DNA from: Undibacterium_A arcticum
Lineage (GTDB): Bacteria > Pseudomonadota > Gammaproteobacteria > Burkholderiales > Burkholderiaceae_D
Length of the DNA stretch: 64,000 nt
Assembly (NCBI RefSeq): GCF_042660705.1
Contig: NZ_JBHSUQ010000001.1
Strand: one strand, 5' to 3'
In this document: positions 1 through 8,840 of the stretch, in pieces
Numbering within the stretch: position 1 is the stretch's first letter
Layout: each line of letters opens with the position of its first letter
Notes under the pieces: model-generated
What the model was told of the DNA's origin: nothing
The model's input: the letters and a program-made list of their open reading frames with translations, nothing else
Databases searched by the model: none
Translations under genes and position numbers: made by a program

Positions 1-1
1 C

Positions 2-385
2 ACCGGTGGCGACATTGTGACCTTTTGGTTGGGCGACATAGTGCTGTTCACCATGCCGGGGGACTTGGCCCAGCCATTTTCGTCCTTATATGACGCCAGC
101 CTGTACACGACGTCGACGCTCCATAGCAGCACTGCTGTCGAAAATTTGATGGCTTTTCTCATGACTATTGATGATGACGGCAACTACACCAATGGTATTC
201 AGATAGCGTACCCTGTGCGGGTGGCGGCGCTTGGGTTGAGGGTGAATTTCAATCAGTCCGCTTACGATTTCCGCGCTGACCCAGCCGTGCAGTATGCGGC
301 GGCAGTTTTGTCCGGAAACACACTGTACGGAGCACGGCCCCTTCCGTCGCCGTCGGAGGCGGTCCTGGCATTACAGATTCCTTAG
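2..385 (+). pseudogene. C-terminal part of a secreted/lipoprotein-like protein, cut by the window start
   Basis: The reading frame is open from base 2, so the protein begins outside the window; the GTG at 17 is internal to the phrase TGGDIVTFWLGDIVL. The visible 127 residues contain a FLMTIDDDGNYTNGIQI segment of the kind found in large secreted betaproteobacterial lipoproteins that carry repeated beta-rich domains. I recognise the style but not a named family. It stops at 385 and no gene follows for about 270 bases. It could be the true C-terminus of a gene starting upstream or another shard of the debris field to its right. The substrate or role cannot be inferred. Confidence 0.45.
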
Positions 386-654
386 GCCGTGACCGCGTTC
401 CACTAAGCAGAGAACGAGATTATGCCGAGTTTGCAGGAGTTCGATGATGGCGAGGGTTGAATTTGCGGGACTGCAATGGTCGCTGCACTAAGCCGCTTAC
501 GCAGTGGCGGCCTCGGCAGCGTTGTCGATTTGATGGCTAAGGCTGACCCAAGCGATTTTTCCTTCTGTGCGATTTGTGGGTGCTCACTCGGCTGATCTAG
601 GCCGATGGCAAGAGCTTGCCTAATCTTGAAACGTGTTTCCTTTCTGCGAAGCTG
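386..654. other. Non-coding stretch between gene fragments
   Basis: No frame gives a recognisable protein and no repeat or terminator stands out. It separates the lipoprotein fragment from the coaD shard and is probably scar sequence left by past rearrangement. Confidence 0.4.
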
Positions 655-827
655 ATGTTGCGCGGCCTGCGCGCGGTGTCCGATTTCGAATATGAATTCC
701 AGATGGCCTGTATGAACCGTTACCTGCTGCCCGATGTCGAAACCATGTTCCTGACGCCATCCGACCAGTACCAGTTCATCTCCGGCACCATCGTGCGCGA
801 GATCGCGGTGCTGGGTGGCGACGTGTC
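655..827 (+). pseudogene. coaD: Internal/C-terminal shard of phosphopantetheine adenylyltransferase (coaD)
   Basis: The translation runs RGLRAVSDFEYEFQMA, then NRYLLPDVETMFLTPSDQYQ and FISGTIVREIA, which is the conserved C-terminal half of CoaD, the enzyme joining 4'-phosphopantetheine and ATP in coenzyme A synthesis. The N-terminal half with the HxGH nucleotide-binding motif is absent upstream, and the match ends abruptly after GGDVS at about 827, where IS21-type sequence begins. It cannot make an enzyme. A functional coaD must lie elsewhere in the genome. The close match to normal CoaD wording suggests a recent origin. The left edge is approximate. Confidence 0.85.
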
Positions 828-828
828 T

Positions 829-1345
829 CCGAGAAGCACACGCGCACGGCTTCTACGTTCGAGTAGGTCAGGACCATGTGGTACACGAGATGGGGGAAAT
901 CCACGCCGCCGATCGTCACGCCAAGCGAGTTCATGACGGTGAAGTCGGACTGCGCCATGCGTCCCGGCACATGCTCCTGTTGGAACATCACTTCGCGTTC
1001 GTCGCCATGCTGAATCCGCCATCCATGGACGTGCCGCTGCAGCGTTCGTAGCTGGTTTTCCTGATACCGACCGGGATAGGCCTGGCAGAGCAAGGCAAAC
1101 AAGGTCTTCGTTTGCAGCGCCTTGTCGCGCCGCAACTGATCTTCCACCCAAGGCCAGTCCGCGGCAAACGGGTTCTCCCGCGTCCGGTGCGTACGCGGCA
1201 CCTTCATCTGGCTTGGCAGCTTGCCGGCTTGCTCGTACTTGCGTACGGTCCGTTCGCTCATCCCGGTGCGCGCTGCCGCCAGCTTCTGGCTCGCGCCCTT
1301 ACGACGTTCTTCCAATAACAAGTTGATTTCTCCGTCTTTCTTCAT
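829..1345 (-). pseudogene. istA: IS21-family transposase IstA, N-terminal fragment
   Basis: The frame starts at the ATG at 1345 (MKKDGEINLLLEERRKG) and shows the helix-turn-helix segment QKLAAARTGMSERTVRKYEQ followed by the beginning of the DDE catalytic region (QSDFTVMNSLGVTIGGVDF; VCFSE). Full IstA proteins are roughly 500 residues; only about 170 survive, ending at the coaD shard at about 828. The companion ATPase gene istB is missing. The element is therefore a dead left-end remnant whose inner break coincides with the end of the coaD match. The open frame runs on to 776, but that part is coaD sequence read backwards. Confidence 0.85.
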
Positions 1346-1415
1346 GCCGCCCCCTCTGGGCAAGCATGATAGATAAGAGCCGGACCGTTGCCAGCCCAGC
1401 TCGTCAACCGGCAAA

Positions 1416-1449
1416 TCTAATTGTCGCCACCGGAATTTCTAATTGTCGC
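1416..1449. repeat. Terminal direct repeats of the IS21-family remnant
   Basis: TCTAATTGTCGC occurs at 1416-1427 and again at 1438-1449, just upstream of the istA start. IS21-family elements carry multiple short repeats at their ends that act as transposase binding sites, so this is probably the outer end of the remnant. Confidence 0.6.
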
Positions 1450-2130
1450 TGGACACGCTGCCTATGGGTTGGGTCGACAGGTGTTCGAGTGTTCGGCCGA
1501 AAATGGCGATTCAAACGGGACAAAAACCGCATTGACGTGACAGTATGGTCATCGGCGCTTCAGTCTCGGTGTGCGGGAAAGCTCGTGCCGGCGCGGCATA
1601 GCTTGGAATGAAATTTCCGTGTTGGTTCTACGCTCCACGAACCCAGCTTATTCAGGGGGCAATTACGCTGGTTAAGCCTATCGCATTCGAAAACAGCCAC
1701 GCATTCGCACTTCAAACCAGCCAGCCAGAACCCTGTATTGGGATAAACCGCTTCGTATGCACTAATTTATTGCAGACAGGAGTAAATATAAAACTTGACA
1801 GACTACCTCAGGGCGTGAAGCGGACTTTCAATTCAGACAAGAGCAGACTTCTGCTGTCCTTATGAAATTTGGCACCGAGGGCCGAGGCATTGGTAATACC
1901 CGGCACCAAAGGCGACTGGGCAATACTGCTGGCTGTGCATTTTCGGCACTATGGAACATTCTGTTTCCGGCGCAATAGAGCCTGTGGATCGCTGACATAA
2001 ATGACCTGATCAAGGGCTCGAACTTTCATTGATCGGCTAATCGGGCAATCTATGTGCTATTTTTCGGCACCATAGACCAAGTCGGCTATCATCTTGTCAT
2101 TATGCAAGAAATAAAAATATTAGGAGGATT
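1450..2130. other. Non-coding stretch upstream of the DUF262 gene
   Basis: No convincing gene; the short open frames here have no recognisable composition. It holds an imperfect direct repeat, TGTGC followed by TTTTCGGCAC, at about 1934-1955 and 2053-2076, the second copy ending 55 bases before the DUF262 start. The right end is A+T rich and presumably contains the promoter of the DUF262-HEPN pair; the repeats are candidate regulator sites or mobile-element scars. Confidence 0.35.
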
Positions 2131-3204
2131 ATGAAGACTCTTGACCTCACTCGCACGCTATACACGGTCAGTGACTTTGTTAGCTGGCAGAAAAGTAAAA
2201 CACTTGTCTTAAGCCCTAGTTTTCAGCGACGACCAGTGTGGAATCCCGGCGCCAAATCGTTTCTCATAGACACGATTCTAAGGGGCTTGCCTATACCGAT
2301 CATCTTCTTGCGCGATCAGAAAACAGATTTAAAGACCTTGCTGGCGAAGCGAGAGGTTATCGATGGTCAGCAGCGCATAAGGACGATACTTTCGTATGTC
2401 TGCCCAAAAGATTTGAACGATTATAACGAGGCGAACGACACTTTTAAGATTAAGCGAGTCCATAGCAAGGAACTCGCCGACATGGGATTTAGAGACCTTC
2501 CGAACGATTTGCAGCAACGGATATTGGACTATCAGTTTAGCGTCCACGTATTGCCATCAAGTGTTGACGATCGTGAAGTCCTCCAAGTCTTCGCTCGAAT
2601 GAATTCCACCGGCGTGAAGCTCAATGACCAAGAACTGCGAAATGCCAACTTTTTCGGAGAGTTTAAAACTTTAAGCTACAACGTCTCGACCGAATATCTT
2701 GAGCATTGGCGCAAGTGGTCTATTTTTACCGAATATAACATCGCGAGAATGGAAGAAGTCGAGATAACAAGCGAATTCTTCATCATGATGTTGAAGGGTG
2801 TCATTGCGAAGACCCAAAATGCTATCGATAATGCCTATGCTGAATACGATGAGAATCTGCCTGAGCGCGATGAATTGGGAAAAAGATTTAGGCATACGAT
2901 GTCGACAATTGAAACTAGGTTCGGCGATTCAATTAGGTTGACCCCGTTTCACAAAAAGACGCTTTTCTACTCTTTGTTTTCTTCTATCTACCATTTAGCT
3001 TATGGGATTGGATCTCCATTAACATCGAAGTCGAAGCCGAAGCCGGTTACGGCGATTCAGAGTAACCACATGCTCAAATGCGCCGACAAAATTGAAAAAA
3101 AATCCGCCCCAGAAGCCGTCATCGACGCTACATCATTAAGAACCACTCATCTCACGTCGCGAAAGGCGCTGATCGAATATCTGACCAACTCGAAACTTAA
3201 ATAA
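2131..3204 (+). CDS. DUF262 (ParB/GmrSD-like nuclease fold) protein, putative defence gene
   Basis: This 357-residue protein carries the DUF262 hallmarks: an N-terminal FQRRPVWNPGAKSFLIDTIL segment followed by LPIPIIFL and the signature REVIDGQQRIRTILSYV at about residues 75-90. In GmrSD-type systems the DUF262 domain, with its DGQQR motif, is an NTP-dependent part of a modification-sensing nuclease. The usual C-terminal DUF1524 HNH nuclease is not visible here; the C-terminal half is helical with no motif I know. The start is fixed by a strong TAGGAGG Shine-Dalgarno five bases before the ATG. The gene ends two bases before a HEPN gene, so the two are almost certainly co-translated. Base composition is clearly lower in G+C than the core genes, which suggests acquisition. 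Defence function is inferred from family and pairing. Confidence 0.8.
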   Translation: MKTLDLTRTLYTVSDFVSWQKSKTLVLSPSFQRRPVWNPGAKSFLIDTILRGLPIPIIFLRDQKTDLKTLLAKREVIDGQQRIRTILSYVCPKDLNDYNEANDTFKIKRVHSKELADMGFRDLPNDLQQRILDYQFSVHVLPSSVDDREVLQVFARMNSTGVKLNDQELRNANFFGEFKTLSYNVSTEYLEHWRKWSIFTEYNIARMEEVEITSEFFIMMLKGVIAKTQNAIDNAYAEYDENLPERDELGKRFRHTMSTIETRFGDSIRLTPFHKKTLFYSLFSSIYHLAYGIGSPLTSKSKPKPVTAIQSNHMLKCADKIEKKSAPEAVIDATSLRTTHLTSRKALIEYLTNSKLK

Positions 3205-3206
3205 CT

Positions 3207-3827
3207 ATGCCAAAGTCAGCTCATGATTTGTTTGCAGCGCTTCAGACGAGGCTGATAAGGTTAGATAAGACGCGGGACAGAGTCGAGAAACTCTATGCTT
3301 CGAATAAGATAATCAAGTTTGATGTCGAACAGATTTACTCCGGATTGTATTTGGACGCTTTTGTTTCGCTCGAACGGTATGTGGAAGACCTATTCATCGG
3401 CTATTTAACTGGGAAGATAGCCCCTGCGACTCGACTTGTTCAGCCGCACCTCTCTTTCAACACTCATCAATTGGCCATAAACGTTCTACTTTCGGGAAAA
3501 AGTTATCTCGATTGGCTTCCTTATTACAACACGAAGAAAAGAGCAGAAATATTCTTTCAAAACGGGCATCCATTCTCTAGCGTTACTAAGCCTCAAGAAA
3601 ATCTCCTGGAAGAGCTGCATAGAATTCGAAATGCTTTGGCCCATAGAAGCGAACATTCGACTGGAGTGTTCTTGCGGTTAGTAATCGGAGCATTACCGCT
3701 CAACCCTTTGGAAAAGAAGCCAGCAAGTTTTTTACGCTCGACGTTCAGGGCAAATCCGCATCAGACGAGATTTGAGAACTATTTGGCTGAGATGCTGATC
3801 ATTGCGCAACAGCTTAGTCGTGTATAG
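3207..3827 (+). CDS. HEPN-domain protein paired with DUF262 (putative RNase effector)
   Basis: The 206-residue, largely helical protein ends its central helix with RIRNALAHRSEH, giving R141-x4-H146, the active-site motif of HEPN ribonucleases. An earlier helix (FVSLERYVEDLFIGYL) resembles the first helix of the MAE_28990/MAE_18760 or RiboL-PSP type HEPN families. Small HEPN proteins of this kind are known next to DUF262 genes, which supports a two-gene module in which DUF262 senses or processes DNA and the HEPN protein cuts RNA; that division of labour is inference. It starts two bases after the DUF262 stop. Its own stop lies only about 25 bases from the ychF shard, so the module's right edge is a recombination junction. 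Confidence 0.7.
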   Translation: MPKSAHDLFAALQTRLIRLDKTRDRVEKLYASNKIIKFDVEQIYSGLYLDAFVSLERYVEDLFIGYLTGKIAPATRLVQPHLSFNTHQLAINVLLSGKSYLDWLPYYNTKKRAEIFFQNGHPFSSVTKPQENLLEELHRIRNALAHRSEHSTGVFLRLVIGALPLNPLEKKPASFLRSTFRANPHQTRFENYLAEMLIIAQQLSRV

Positions 3828-3849
3828 ATGGCCGCGTTTCGGCAAGCTG

Positions 3850-4226
3850 CGTTCGAAATCGGTGTGGATCACGCCGGCCGCTTGCTGTGCCGGGTCGCCG
3901 GCGTGGATAGTCCAGGCGCGCACTTCCTTGACGCCGGCGGTGAAGTAAGTCTGCAGGCCGAGCAACTTGTAGGCGGCGCGGGCCAAGCGGTCCAAGCCCG
4001 GCTCTTCCTTCCCCATGTCGGCCAGGAAGGCACCCTTGTCTTCGTCGTCGAGGTCGGCGATCTCGGATTCGATGGCGGCGCAGATCGCTACCATCGGCGC
4101 ATTCTGCGATGTGGCGTAGGCGGCCAGCTGGTCCAGCAGCGGGTTGTTGGTGAAGCCGGTGTCGGACACGTTGCCGACGTACATCGCCGGCTTGGCGGTG
4201 ATTAGGCACAGCGGTTTGATCAGCCC
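3850..4226 (-). pseudogene. ychF: Internal shard of ychF, diverged partial duplicate
   Basis: This stretch matches the interior of the intact ychF at about 9664-10040 in the same orientation, from LIKPLCLITAKPAMYVGNVS to AAGVIHTDFER, with roughly two dozen scattered mismatches in about 380 bases. It lacks the P-loop and the C-terminal TGS domain. The match ends abruptly on both sides, at the HEPN gene and at an IS110-type remnant. The divergence argues against a fresh tandem duplication and for import from another strain or an old event. A longer open frame spans it (3732-4301), but the flanks of that frame are unrelated sequence. Confidence 0.9.
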
Positions 4227-4230
4227 GCAT

Positions 4231-4510
4231 AGGGCAATGGAATGGACTCCTCCCCCCACGGCATCGGATGTGCCAGACTGAGATGTCGTCAAACACGTCA
4301 ATCCACAGAGGAGGAGTCCAAATGAATGTTAAACGAATTGGGATCGATCTGGCAAAGCACGTATTTCAGTTGTATGACGTAGACCGAAGCGAGACGGTGA
4401 TGGTACGCAAGCAGTTGCGACGGCGCAAATGCATACCTATTTCAAGGATTTAGCACCCAGCCTGATTGGCATGGAAGCTTGCGCCACCTCGCATTATTGG
4501 GCGCCCGCTT
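4231..4510 (+). mobile_element. IS110-family (IS1111-like) remnant with truncated, frameshifted transposase
   Basis: The ATG at 4322 opens MNVKRIGIDLAKHVFQLYDV, the N-terminus of IS110-type DEDD transposases with the first catalytic Asp. After RKQLRRRK the frame is lost and resumes as MHTYFKDLAPSLIGMEACAT, so one base appears to be missing near 4430. Only about 60 codons remain of an enzyme normally over 300 residues. Upstream, TGGACTCCTCC (4243-4253) and GGAGGAGTCCA (4310-4320) form an inverted repeat, as expected for the subterminal repeats of the IS1111 group. The element abuts the ychF shard on the left and the second HEPN gene on the right. Confidence 0.75.
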
Positions 4511-4548
4511 GTCGGCGACTGTCCGCTCGATATAAGAGTTAGGGGCAT

Positions 4549-5394
4549 TCACTTGAACGGCTGCCTGTCGATCCAACTATTCCAATTGATGTGGCCGTCA
4601 TCAAAGTCGACAGCCTTAAGGACCACTAAACTTACAAGCTGCGAGAAGTTGAATAGATAGTCAAACAGTCTCAACTCGATCTGTTGGCCGCCCACCAACA
4701 CTTTCACAACGAACTCGCTGTTGTGGAACAAGGCATTCCGCAGGCGAGTGTAAGTAGAAATGGAGCGATGCAAATCGCCAAGACGGTCCACTTCAACGTC
4801 GAACCCATACTGCTGCAGGAGTTTGCATATTGGTACAGCAGCATTGCGCGTCGCACTGTCACCCAGTACAGCTCGTGCGAATGACTCTAGGCCGGAGAAC
4901 AGGAGAAAGTAGGAAACCTCGACGAACGGCTTGCGCTGACGGAAGGGCTCGACACACTTGAAAAACAACGTCTTGAACCGAGTACTTTCGCAGAACGCTT
5001 GGTCTTCGAGTCTTTCTATGGCCTTAGCAATGAACAGCGCGCGCGACGCACGGAAGAAGGTATCTTCTCCGATAACGGCGCCGCCGCCGTTGTTCCTACG
5101 ATGAGCATGGATCGTGTCTGGAAGCTGAACGAACGGGTCGTCATCGGATTGATCCGAGGGCGAAGTGATGATGACGTCAAGGCGCTCGACAAATGACAGA
5201 ACCGCTTCTAAGTTAAAGAGGTAGGTATTGGTGACCGAATCCGCGGTTAGGACGGCGGTCAGGTGGTAGACATCAAGATCTCGAGCCCAGCCTTTCGCTT
5301 GGGCGTAGTCGTTTGTACGCGGTTTAATGCATAGGCCAGGAAGATCGATCTGGCGTGTAACCTGAAATCCGTAGATGCCGCAGACGACCGACAA
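4549..5394 (-). CDS. HEPN-domain protein with unfamiliar N-terminal half (putative abortive-infection protein)
   Basis: The C-terminal half is helical and contains YTRLRNALFHNSEF, giving R219-x4-H224, the HEPN ribonuclease motif. The first 100 or so residues look beta-rich (MSVVCGIYGFQVTRQIDL...) and match nothing I can name; a distant relation to ApeA-type proteins, which also put a beta-rich domain before a C-terminal HEPN, is possible. I chose the TTG at 5394 because TAGGAG lies seven bases upstream on the coding strand; the frame stays open to 5505, but those residues fall in sequence that probably belongs to the IS481 remnant. It stands alone between two IS remnants, transcribed divergently from the IS481 transposase. 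Low G+C and codon use set it apart from core genes. Confidence 0.6.
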   Translation of the reverse strand: MSVVCGIYGFQVTRQIDLPGLCIKPRTNDYAQAKGWARDLDVYHLTAVLTADSVTNTYLFNLEAVLSFVERLDVIITSPSDQSDDDPFVQLPDTIHAHRRNNGGGAVIGEDTFFRASRALFIAKAIERLEDQAFCESTRFKTLFFKCVEPFRQRKPFVEVSYFLLFSGLESFARAVLGDSATRNAAVPICKLLQQYGFDVEVDRLGDLHRSISTYTRLRNALFHNSEFVVKVLVGGQQIELRLFDYLFNFSQLVSLVVLKAVDFDDGHINWNSWIDRQPFK

Positions 5395-5579
5395 TTCGAC
5401 ACTCCTAAAGTTTGGGCTAAACGGGCAGTCACCGGCTTGCCCGCGACTGCCCAATTGAATGATGTGTAGTAGTTCCGACTTGATCTGACAGCAAGGCCTT
5501 GCCAAAGGGTGGAGTTACCCGGTTTGATAGAGGTGCGAATCTTTATTAAACCAGCGCGAAAGCGCCAAGGAGTAACCCC

Positions 5580-5984
5580 ATGAGTAGTGTTCCTCAGAAC
5601 GTCATCAAACACAAGGTCGGTTTGCTAAATCTGGCAACTGAACTCGGCAATGTATCCCGCGCCTGCAAGGTGATGGGATTTTCTCGCGACACGTTTTATC
5701 GGTATCAATCGGCGATGGAAGCTGGCGGTATTGACGCGCTGATCGACGCCAATCGCAAGAAGCCCAATACCAAGAATCAGGTTGAAGAAGCGACGGAGAG
5801 CGCGGGCGTTGCCTTTGCCCTGGAGCAGCCAGCCTTTGGGCAGGTACGCGTGTCCAATGAGCTGCGCAAGCGCGCCATCTTCATTTCTCCTTCTGGTGTC
5901 CGGTCAGTCTGGCTGCGCCGTGATCTTGAGTCGTTCAAGAAACGCCTTTTGGCATTTAATAGCGGCGCACCAAAATTAGCTTGA
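5580..5984 (+). pseudogene. IS481-family transposase, N-terminal fragment
   Basis: The ATG at 5580, preceded by AAGGAG, opens a frame reading VIKHKVGLLNLATELGNVS and CKVMGFSRDTFYRYQ, the helix-turn-helix region of IS481-type integrases, followed by ALEQPAFGQVRVSNELRKRA and GVRSVWLRRDLESFKKRL. IS481 transposases run to about 320-350 residues with a DDE core; here the protein stops after about 134 with an unrelated tail (FNSGAPKLA), so the catalytic domain is gone. The break is next to the 3' end of the STAND gene at 5976, implying that insertion or deletion of this element shaped that boundary. Confidence 0.8.
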
Positions 5985-8313
5985 CTGCTGAGCAGCGTTA
6001 CCTGCGGAGATATCCCTGCGGTTTATTTGAAAACGAAGTTTTTGCACCATTTCAAGATATCTCCGTGCATCATTTCTATTTTTCTCATAGTGAAAATATT
6101 TCTGGTCGGCAGATTTTAAGGAGTTTTCGAGGAGGAGTTCTGCCTGTTTTAAATACTCTTTTGAGTCCTTTGAATAAGGGGCGCGTCTTGCTTGATGGTA
6201 GCGTGCCATCCCTTGTCTGAGATAACACAGTGTTCCTGGCTTTCCATTTATTTTTGCAACATTAATTGCTTTGTCGCCAGCGTTCAGATCATTAAGTTCG
6301 TAGTGAATCAAGGCGAGTGTAAGAGATGCGTCAGAGTTCTTTGGATCCAGCTCCACAGCTTTCTCTGCAATGGGCTTTGCATCTAGGGGACGTTTCGCAT
6401 GGTGGAGCAAAAACAATGCATACCTGTCTTTCAGAGCCGCATTTAGTGGCTCATCTAAAAGCGCCAATTCGAAGTTTTCCTTTGCCGAGGACAGGTCACC
6501 TTTGAACGTCGCAATTTTTGCAGCCTTAGCGAACTGGCTTCGGAAGCCGTCGGCTACGCGATCTAGTTTGTATTCTCTCTCAACCTGTTGCCGTCCAAAT
6601 GCCTTGTTATCGACCTTGGCTGCAATGTTTTTAAGTTTATCCACCTCAGCGGACGAAAACTTCCTTAACTTCTGCCTGAAAAATTCTTTCGCTAGATCCA
6701 CAATTTCCAGATCGTAACTCGCACCGAAATCCGTGAGTGTTGCGAAATACGTTTCGTCCAAGCTAGACTGGAACTCTATATGCTGGATTCCAACTTCTTG
6801 ACAAACATCCCCAACGCAATTTCCATCGACAGGATTTACTACATTGACAAGCACCAGAAACCTCTCGAGCTAGCTCATTCATTCGGAGCCATGCGTCTTC
6901 ATACAAAAATTCCAATAGTTCGTCGTTCGTTTTCCTGAGGATCTGATCAAGTCCTTCCTGGAGGCTTGAAGAAGATCTAGCTACATATTTCACAAGTGTG
7001 TCGATGAGCAAAGGCTTGTTAGAAAGCTTCTTACAAACGTTCCTCAGACGTGCCTCTCCTGCCTGGACAACGGCTTTCGCAGCGTACTCTTCACCCAATC
7101 TTGACATGAGAGCAGCCGCTTCATCGTCAGGCAACGAACTAATAAGCAAAGGAGTAGCGGGGAGAAATTCTCGTCGGCGCGACGTGACAATCACCCGACC
7201 AATTTTCTTGCCAACCTTCCCTAGGAATTCCGATAGTTCCTCAACTTCCTTCACCGATGTTGCGAGAGTTTCCGTATTGTCAAGAATAAGAAGAATATCG
7301 TCGCGCTTCAAACCTTGCTCGGCGAACTCGCCCGCGATTTTATCTATAAGCGGCGTGCCTTGAATTTGGTACCAGTCCTTCCCTAATACTGGGTAAAGGA
7401 AGTGAAGGAGTTCCCGCACGCTGTCCTCCATCGCGTCCGATATTCCCTTGAAGTGGATCAGACCATTGTCAGTCCATTTAGTCTTCTTCGCAGTGTAGTA
7501 GCTAATGAGGGTCGGCAGATGTTTTGGTCGTTCTATGTCACCCTCTAAAAGTTTATTGAAAAACTCAAGTGTAAGAGTTGTCTTTCCGAACCCCCCGTCT
7601 CCGTAGATGAGACAAAAGCGAGAGTCCTCAATTTCATCCATCCATTCTTGCAGCTTTCCTAGCTCCTTAGATCGCCCAACAAAAGTGTTAGTCTGCCTGA
7701 TGGGTATATTGTTAAAAATGGATGTTGCCGGTAAATAATAGGGAATCTCACTCAACCGCAATTTTTCAGTTGGCTTGTCAGAGGGAGTAAATATACTGTT
7801 ATCTCCAAGGTCCACGGTTAATTCCACGGCCTCGATCCAAGAGAGAGATTGGGCGTGCATTTTCCAAACACCCTTTCGAGTCGTCACTTTGCTGATAACG
7901 ACCGCGCGATCTTTTTGCACCAACGGCGTATTAATAGTCATGGTGTCGCTACCAATATCAGTGTGCAAAGTCTGATCAGGGTTGCGCTTGGGCAAGGCCG
8001 TCGCAAACACTTGAAGACATCTGGTTGCGATCATCTCGAGCCTCTGACTCCAGATGAGTACATCGTTTTTGTCCAAAACGCCATGCGCAGGCCTCTTGTT
8101 CCGAAACGCCACCCAAGACAATAGGTCCTGCGCAAGCGTTTGGTCGTTTGGGCTGCTCTTTTCAAACCATCCAATCATGTATGTTTTAGAAACATGGCTT
8201 CGAATAATTGGAACAAGGACATCCAAGGCTTCTACTGGCAACCCGTCTGAGGGCAGGGAAAATCTGCCTAGAAGGTGCGGGACGTTGGTGTCATCCTGAG
8301 TTGAGGGCGTCAT
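5976..8313 (-). CDS. HEPN-STAND NTPase-TPR protein (Avs-like antiviral candidate), interrupted by a frameshift
   Basis: Two adjacent frames read as one protein of about 779 residues. The N-terminus has WVAFRNKRPAHG (R71-x5-H77), a HEPN-type motif. A STAND/NB-ARC type ATPase follows, with P-loop IYGDGGFGKTTL near residue 240, Walker B DDILLILDN near 340 and VIVTSRR. The C-terminal part is helical with TPR-like repeats (LALLDEPLNAALKDRYALFL; AVELDPKNSDASLTLALIHY). This layout, effector then STAND NTPase then repeat sensor, is that of Avs-type antiviral proteins. The first frame breaks at 6858-6860, where TTT on the coding strand would read through as E-V-F-L-V-L if it were TTTTT. The ATG at 8313 is the best start; a TTG at 8367 is also possible. 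The 3' end abuts an IS481 remnant. Confidence 0.7.
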
Positions 8314-8840
8314 GCCCTTTACTATTTCGAATGAGCAGATTGCTGCTGCTTGCAGAATTGATCGCAATATTGACGTGAAATATTGAAACTTCTCAGCATT
8401 CGAACCTAACTTGTTGGCAAATCAATTTCTACTGCATATATGTTTTTCATTTGAAATGGCGGATTTTTTTTAGGTTGAACGTGAGCTAGTTGTCACGCTG
8501 GCAACCTGATCTTAGCAGTGTTTTACATGACCTGAAATAGCTGATAACAAAGGCTAGAGTCAATAGCTTTAATCCTTAAACGACATCCTGAAAATGAGAA
8601 GAGCATCTTAAAATATGAATGGCTGCAAATGGCCGGTTTTCGCCCGATAGCTAGTAGGCGCTTCGCGCCCCTCGCGGACCCACGCGGTTCCCAAATTGAG
8701 ATATCTGGTTTGTGGCCTTGGCTTGTCATGACAGGTGATTGGGGGTTATGTCGGAAGTACTGGCCGGCTGCCTTCGCTTCTGAATCTCTGCCGGCGCGAA
8801 AAAAAGAAATCACGTCCGGTACGTTATTTGGCCTAAATTT
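8314..8840. other. Intergenic stretch, no supported gene
   Basis: A+T-rich sequence upstream of the STAND gene (8314-8520) probably holds its promoter. The rest, about 8521-8840, includes a G+C-rich patch around 8625-8700 with open frames on both strands, none with a convincing start or composition. I see no repeat or RNA gene here. Confidence 0.35.

Noticed and set aside
1366..1865. Two plus-strand open frames of 81 and 85 codons
   Set aside because: The first covers IS21 end repeats; the second has an unlikely composition and no homologue I can recall.
3732..4301. A 189-codon minus-strand frame as a new gene
   Set aside because: Its centre is the ychF shard; both ends are unrelated sequence read through by chance.
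6858..6860. Programmed ribosomal frameshifting as the reason for the broken frames
   Set aside because: The sites share only a three-base A or T run, with no common slippery heptamer, stop context or downstream structure, and genes such as rplY and prs are not known to use it. Missing bases explain all cases more simply.
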